Assembly (NCBI GenBank): GCA_023135015.1
Contig: JAGLTZ010000178.1
Coordinates: 1-12,564 of the forward strand
From: Candidatus Latescibacterota bacterium
GTDB taxonomy: Bacteria > Blakebacterota > Blakebacteria > Blakebacterales > Blakebacteraceae
Direction of reading: 5' to 3'
DNA: 12,564 nt
The notes under the pieces were generated by a model, which saw only the letters and a list, made by a program, of their open reading frames with translations, searched no databases and had not been told where the DNA came from. Shown piece after piece: positions 9,066 to 12,564 of this stretch (position 1 is its first letter; the number at the start of each line of letters is the position of its first letter). Made by a program: the position numbers and the translations under genes.

Positions 9066-9731
9066 TTACTCCGGATAACCGATCCGCTCGAAGGGATTCA
9101 CGACCGAAGTGATCATGTTTCGGGAGTGGGCCCCGATCCGCTTCAGAAAGCGCAGGTAGAGAGCCACCGTAACCTGATCGGGCGTCTCGATATCGGGGTG
9201 CTTTCCCTCCACGAGGTCAAAAGTCAGCTCGTCACACCGCTTCGAAACCGCTTCTTTGTATTCGGTCATCAGCTGCCTGGCCAGCTTCTGGTCGGCGTTC
9301 TTGAAGCAGAATATCGCCCGGTCAAGCATCTCCTTGACCCTTGCTTCTACAGCCGTTACATCCTCTTCCAGACTTCCAGCCAGAAGTTTTGCCGGGTGGT
9401 GCACGGCCAGATCGTAGATATTCTTGGAATAGTCGCCGACCCTCTCTATGTCCACCACGATGCTCACCAGAACAAGTCCCGAAGTAAGTTCCGCCTTCCC
9501 GCTTATGGCCAGGTGGGTCATAACCTTACGGCGCACGTCGCGCTCGAAGGCATTGATCTTCTTGTCAGCCGCGTAGATATCAAGATCTACTTCAGCGCTG
9601 TCTGACCTACGGAGCGATTCGACCGAAGCAAGGAACATCTTCTGTGAGATATCCAGCATCGCGTAGCTCTCGTCGAGTGCCTGGCTGTACAGGTCACCCT
9701 CTTTGAAAATGGCAAACAGTTCCTTAAGCAT
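9066..9731 (-). CDS. PhoU-domain protein
   Basis: A 221-residue all-helical protein of the PhoU family, which modulates phosphate transport. The first PhoU metal-site motif is clear: D-I-E-R-V-G-D-Y-S-K-N-I at 94-105, with E96 and D100 as likely ligands. The second repeat reads L-K-R-I-G-A-H-S-R-N-M at 196-206, so the usual Glu and Asp are Lys197 and Ala201 and this site is probably degenerate. The gene starts inside the end of the Na/Pi cotransporter gene with an 8-nt overlap (ATGCTTAA), implying translational coupling. An AG-rich ribosome-binding site lies within the last codons of the transporter. In many bacteria the Na/Pi transporter carries such a domain fused at its C-terminus; here the two are separate but adjacent genes. 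It probably binds or regulates the transporter at the inner membrane. The gene ends 85 nt before the lyase. Confidence 0.9.
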   Translation of the reverse strand: MLKELFAIFKEGDLYSQALDESYAMLDISQKMFLASVESLRRSDSAEVDLDIYAADKKINAFERDVRRKVMTHLAISGKAELTSGLVLVSIVVDIERVGDYSKNIYDLAVHHPAKLLAGSLEEDVTAVEARVKEMLDRAIFCFKNADQKLARQLMTEYKEAVSKRCDELTFDLVEGKHPDIETPDQVTVALYLRFLKRIGAHSRNMITSVVNPFERIGYPE

Positions 9732-10836
9732 GGGTACCCCTTCCTCCCAGGAGAATCACGATGATCGGCAGAAGATAGAAGATCACAAGGACGAATATTA
9801 TCGGAATCAGCCTATTCCTTGCAGCGAGCCGCGACAAGGCCTCTGCGGCATTGATAGGAATATGTCTTATGGCACGAACGGGCCAGATAATAAGCCCCGC
9901 GAGTACATTAAAGATCAAGTGGGCGATAGAAACGGTAAGGGCCAGAACGTTCCCCGTGGAAAGAGCTGCCAGGTTCGCGGTGATCGTTGTGCCGATGTTC
10001 GCACCGATTGTATAGGGGAAGACCTGGTAGATTGTCAGAACCCCCGCTCCCACCAGTGGGACAACCAGCGATGTGGTGACCGAACTGCTCTGCACCGTGA
10101 AGGTCAGGACTGCACCAAAGAGGAATCCACGCAGAGCGGTCTTGAAAATATATGTGTTGAAAAAGGCTTCGATCTTCTCGAGCACCAGCGATCGCAGAAG
10201 TTTTACGATCAAATAGAGCATGTAGAAAGAAATCCCTATGCTCAGAAGCAGCATCAGCCACGGATTGTTGAATACTAACGACTCCAGCAAATCCACCACA
10301 GGCTCGACCACTATTTTCAGGGGATCGGCCACTTTCAGACCGCCGACAGACTTGAAGACCGTAGCAAGTGACGTGCTCAGCCGGGATATCAGTCCTGTGG
10401 AAAGCTCCAGCGGGAAGAGAATGAGAACAGCGATGAAGTTGAAGAAATCATGGACGGTGCCGACGGAAAAGGCGCGACGGAACTCCTGCCTTCTCGTGAT
10501 GTGACCAAGCGATACAATGGTGTTGGTCACCGTCGTCCCCATATTTGCACCCATGATCATCGGGATTGCGCCCTGGATTGATATCGCCCCTCCTGCGACC
10601 ATGCCGACTACTATCGAAGTTGTGGCGGACGAACTCTGCATGAGGGCGGTAGAGAGAATCCCGATGAAAAGCCCGGTAAAGGGGTTCGATGTGGTAAGGA
10701 GGATTTGTTCCGCAATGTCCCCGCCGAAGAGCTTGAACGCCCCACCTATACCCTTGATCCCTACCAGAAAAAAGTAGAGACAGACGACTATACCCAGCCC
10801 GTTGAGGAGGTTCTTCTGCTGTTCGCTCAGCTGCAT
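9724..10836 (-). CDS. Na+/phosphate cotransporter (PF02690, NptA type)
   Basis: A 370-residue inner-membrane transporter expected to import phosphate with sodium. The two inverted-repeat halves each carry the family's hallmark: Q-S-S-S-A-T-T-S at 67-74 and Q-S-S-S-V-T-T-S at 249-256. Each is followed about 22-30 residues later by G-A-N-x-G-T-T (96-102 and 278-284). About eight or more hydrophobic segments are visible, and the last (about 343-364) ends in a short tail. The length suits the transporter core alone; the PhoU part is encoded by the overlapping downstream gene. The start at 10836 has an AGGA 8 nt upstream (10845-10848 on the opposite strand). An 84-nt gap separates it from the 69-codon gene upstream. 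No pho box was recognised, so phosphate control cannot be claimed from the sequence. Confidence 0.92.
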   Translation of the reverse strand: MQLSEQQKNLLNGLGIVVCLYFFLVGIKGIGGAFKLFGGDIAEQILLTTSNPFTGLFIGILSTALMQSSSATTSIVVGMVAGGAISIQGAIPMIMGANMGTTVTNTIVSLGHITRRQEFRRAFSVGTVHDFFNFIAVLILFPLELSTGLISRLSTSLATVFKSVGGLKVADPLKIVVEPVVDLLESLVFNNPWLMLLLSIGISFYMLYLIVKLLRSLVLEKIEAFFNTYIFKTALRGFLFGAVLTFTVQSSSVTTSLVVPLVGAGVLTIYQVFPYTIGANIGTTITANLAALSTGNVLALTVSIAHLIFNVLAGLIIWPVRAIRHIPINAAEALSRLAARNRLIPIIFVLVIFYLLPIIVILLGGRGTHA

Positions 10837-10920
10837 CCGGTGAGTCCTGTCAAGCCAGACACCATCCTGCTGAAGTGCGCCCTTATGGAAAAGATTGTTA
10901 TGACTTCGCGCAAGGGAAGA

Positions 10921-11130
10921 TCACTCGACTTCTTCCCTCATAGCCTCCAGCATCAGGTCGAGCGCCACCTGGTAATGATAGCGGTAGGCAATCACCAGGC
11001 CCTGCAGCTCCTCTGCGTTAAGCTCCTTTTCATCCTTTCGGAACTCTCGAAGCATCAGCATGAGCGTGGCAAGCCCTGAGGCCTGCACCATGATCGAAAG
11101 CGCTGTGGCATCCAGGCTGAGGTTATCCAA
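10921..11130 (-). CDS. Small helical protein, function unknown, TTG start
   Basis: A 69-residue protein that I do not recognise. It is predicted to be two or three amphipathic helices: a hydrophobic Ala/Leu/Met-rich stretch at about 8-28, a charged R-K-D-E-K-E turn near 31-36, and a helix to the end. It has no signal peptide, Cys or obvious motif. The start codon is TTG at 11130, chosen because a strong GGAGGAG (11134-11140) sits just upstream; an internal ATG at residue 14 has no comparable site. It is the first gene of the - strand series leading into the Na/Pi transporter 84 nt downstream, so it may be an accessory subunit or regulator of phosphate uptake, which is inference from position only. 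It is divergent from the cyclic-nucleotide-fold gene. Confidence 0.6.
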   Translation of the reverse strand: MDNLSLDATALSIMVQASGLATLMLMLREFRKDEKELNAEELQGLVIAYRYHYQVALDLMLEAMREEVE

Positions 11131-11156
11131 TGACTCCTCCGTGGATTCGGGGATTG

Positions 11157-11185
11157 TGGACCAAATTCATAGGAACTGCTATACT
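11157..11185 (+). promoter_or_regulatory. Extended -10 promoter of the cyclic-nucleotide-fold gene
   Basis: TATACT at 11180-11185 is preceded by TG and one base (11177-11179), forming an extended -10 element. TGGACC at 11157-11162 is a 4-of-6 match to the -35 box, with exactly 17 nt between them. Seven bases separate the -10 from the A of the ATG at 11193, so transcription would start at or beside the start codon. No Shine-Dalgarno lies before that ATG, consistent with a leaderless mRNA. Confidence 0.65.
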
Positions 11186-11192
11186 GACCTCC

Positions 11193-11780
11193 ATGAAAGA
11201 CAACTACGCGACAAGCTTACAGGTAGAGGACCTGATACCTCTAGACTTTTTTATCGGCTACACGCCGGCCGAGCTGAGGCAGCTCATACCTTTCCTTGAA
11301 ACCTTTCACTACAAACCGGGTGAGGGTCCGATCTTTTCAGAAGATCTGAGTCGGAAGGGTATCCAGCTGATCCTTGAAGGTGAGGTACATGTAATCAAAG
11401 TGGTCAGCGAAGAGGTAGGTATAGTGCTGGCGACCCTGCGCCGAGGAGAGATAATAGGTGAGGCGTCGATGTTTGATGAGGGACCTCATACCAGCAGCGT
11501 GGAGGCTGTAGAACCTACCCGGACTATTGCTATTACTAAGGAGAACTACGAACGCCTGGTTCGGGAGGCCCCTCACCTTGGTATTAAGATAGCCAACAAG
11601 GCTGCATCTATCCTCAGCGACAGGCTCCGTCAGGCTAACGAGGCTGTACTGACATACGCCATCTGGAGCAAGAGTCTCAGCCAGAACCCCCCACCCTCCT
11701 CATGGCGTTGGTACGGGCCCACTGCCGCCGAAAACCTCACAGTGAGGGATCTGGACGCGGAGAACCCAGAGGACTCTTAA
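11193..11780 (+). CDS. Cyclic-nucleotide-binding-fold (CAP_ED) protein without DNA-binding domain
   Basis: A 195-residue protein with one cNMP-binding beta-roll at about residues 15-125: a P-L-D-F-F-I-G-Y-T start, a G-E-V-H-V strand at 63-67, R-G-E-I-I-G-E at 84-90 and the phosphate-binding-cassette region to about 106. The cassette Glu (E90) is present, but the Arg normally contacting the cyclic phosphate is His99 (P-H-T-S-S), so cAMP or cGMP binding is doubtful. A helix follows (about 126-155), then a Pro/Ser/Trp-containing tail. There is no helix-turn-helix, so it is not a CRP/FNR regulator; a ligand- or protein-responsive module is more likely. The frame is open back to 11130, but 11193 is preferred because the promoter at 11157-11185 places the transcript start there. 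It is divergent from the small gene that heads the phosphate cluster. Confidence 0.82.
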   Translation: MKDNYATSLQVEDLIPLDFFIGYTPAELRQLIPFLETFHYKPGEGPIFSEDLSRKGIQLILEGEVHVIKVVSEEVGIVLATLRRGEIIGEASMFDEGPHTSSVEAVEPTRTIAITKENYERLVREAPHLGIKIANKAASILSDRLRQANEAVLTYAIWSKSLSQNPPPSSWRWYGPTAAENLTVRDLDAENPEDS

Positions 11781-11785
11781 CGGCC

Positions 11786-11809
11786 ATCCGGTTTCCGGAC
11801 GAACCGGGT
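11786..11809. terminator. Hairpin between convergent genes (possible terminator)
   Basis: CCGGTT at 11788-11793 pairs with AACCGG at 11802-11807, extendable by two pairs (11786-11787 with 11808-11809, one of them G-T), around an 8-nt loop. It fills the 29-nt gap between the stops of the cyclic-nucleotide-fold gene and the LTxxQ gene. No T-run follows on either strand, so any termination by it would be weak or factor-assisted. Confidence 0.3.
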
Positions 11810-12499
11810 TCAGTCGATGGGAGGCGGGGGCGGTATTACTCTGCCGGGGCGTTGCATGCGTGCCCTCATCCAGTTAGTTCTCAGGTCTACATTGCCCCAA
11901 TGTCCTTCCATCCGGAGAGAGGCGGGGTTTCCCCAACCGCCACGGTAGAAACCTGCCCCGGCGCCCGGCGGTATGCCCCACCCGCCCCGTGGCTGGATTC
12001 CGCGGCCGAAACCCCTCATGCTGCGGGGATTTCTTCCGCGCATACCGCTTCCTGCCCGACCAAAAGATGCACGGCCATAACCGAAACGGGTGCTAAGTAA
12101 GAAATATGCCCCCGCACCGCGCGCGGAACCCAGCTGCTCCCTCTGTTCCTCTGTCAGTACATCCTTGCAGGCCTCTCTGTTCTTCATTGCCTGGATCATA
12201 TGTGCGTTCTCCAGCTCAGAGAGCCTGTTCATGGCCCTCTGGAGAGCATTCAGGTCAGTATCGGGCTGTGCCCTCATGCTCTGAACCTCCGCACGCGCTT
12301 TGATTATTTCTGCTCTTGCCTCCGCAGCCTCAGCTCTGTGCTGCTCCTGCATCTGCTCGAGCTGGGCCTTCTGGGCATCGGTGAGGTCCAGACTGCCCAT
12401 TATGATCTGCCTGCCCTGTCCTATCTGTGTGAAGGCCGCATTCGGGGTTGCAGCCACCAGTAGAACGGCGCCGGCCAGAGCGAAAATCCTGCTTCTCAT
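11810..12499 (-). CDS. Spy/CpxP-like LTxxQ periplasmic protein with Gly/Arg-rich tail
   Basis: A 229-residue secreted protein. A signal peptide covers about residues 1-22 (Arg at 2 and 4, hydrophobic 5-17). Residues 38-125 form a helical region with two LTxxQ motifs, L-T-D-A-Q at 39-43 and L-T-E-E-Q at 115-119. This is the hallmark of the Spy/CpxP group of periplasmic stress chaperones and metal-response proteins, and the spacing and charged helices between the motifs fit. Unlike Spy or CpxP, it continues with about 93 residues rich in Gly and Arg (16 Arg, no Lys, 3 acidic), with G-F-G-R and two R-G-G-W-G segments, ending in a Pro run. The start has an AGGA 7 nt upstream (12507-12510). It is convergent with the cyclic-nucleotide-fold gene. 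Likely role: periplasmic chaperone or envelope-stress sensor; the tail's role is unknown. Confidence 0.8.
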   Translation of the reverse strand: MRSRIFALAGAVLLVAATPNAAFTQIGQGRQIIMGSLDLTDAQKAQLEQMQEQHRAEAAEARAEIIKARAEVQSMRAQPDTDLNALQRAMNRLSELENAHMIQAMKNREACKDVLTEEQREQLGSARGAGAYFLLSTRFGYGRASFGRAGSGMRGRNPRSMRGFGRGIQPRGGWGIPPGAGAGFYRGGWGNPASLRMEGHWGNVDLRTNWMRARMQRPGRVIPPPPPID

Positions 12500-12564
12500 C
12501 TCACTTTCCTTTCCTCTCGGGATGCAGAGTATCCCCTGTTCCGCTTTGTCTACCTCTTCGACCC
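12500..12564. other. Right-edge sequence upstream of the LTxxQ gene
   Basis: Sixty-five bases holding the ribosome-binding site of the - strand LTxxQ gene and presumably its leader. I see no reading frame or well-spaced promoter. Any -35/-10 pair is either weak or beyond the window. Confidence 0.4.

Noticed and set aside
10848..10853. Perfect TTGACA on the - strand, upstream of the Na/Pi transporter
   Set aside because: No acceptable -10 box occurs 16-18 nt downstream; that position falls inside the coding start of the transporter.
11702..12100. A + strand open frame of 132 codons over the tail of the LTxxQ gene
   Set aside because: It overlaps the cyclic-nucleotide-fold gene and the LTxxQ gene, has no ribosome-binding site, and its His/Pro/Thr-rich translation looks non-coding.

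Overview
The window reads as a moderately GC-rich bacterial chromosome segment, roughly 55-60% GC by eye, from a Gram-negative (diderm) organism. It carries a putative outer-membrane beta-barrel protein ending in Trp-Arg-Phe, a lipoprotein with a lipobox, and a Spy/CpxP-like periplasmic protein. The mix of families (UPF0182, a Na/Pi cotransporter with a separate PhoU gene, a tyrosine phenol-lyase-like enzyme) does not fix a phylum. An uncultured FCB-type or related lineage is only a guess. I saw no rRNA, tRNA, CRISPR array, insertion sequence or phage gene.

Region 1 (1-3481, + strand) is a compact three-gene envelope cluster closed by a strong intrinsic terminator at 3444-3481. It encodes a secreted all-helical protein with a four-fold repeat of about 79 residues (24-1115), a putative outer-membrane beta-barrel (1123-2448) and a lipoprotein (2498-3406). 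I cannot assign any of them to a characterised family. Together they are the best candidate here for an undescribed envelope system. The promoter lies upstream of the window.

Region 2 (3482-6390, + strand) holds a 909-residue UPF0182-type membrane protein. Its leader contains a long imperfect hairpin that would hide the ribosome-binding site of an eight-codon upstream ORF, which ends four bases before the main ATG.

Region 3 (6406-11130, - strand) contains five genes in the same direction. In transcription order they are a 69-residue hypothetical protein with a TTG start, a Na+/phosphate cotransporter, a PhoU-domain protein overlapping it by 8 nt, a tyrosine phenol-lyase-like PLP enzyme and a mannose-1-phosphate guanylyltransferase. 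The first three look like a phosphate-uptake unit. The lyase has a plausible promoter of its own, so the last two may be transcribed separately.

Region 4 (11131-12564) has a cyclic-nucleotide-binding-fold protein on the + strand, divergent from the phosphate unit. It has an extended -10 promoter placed so that the mRNA would start at or next to the ATG (leaderless). Convergent with it is a - strand LTxxQ-motif periplasmic protein with an unusual Gly/Arg-rich tail. About 65 bases of unassigned sequence remain at the right edge.
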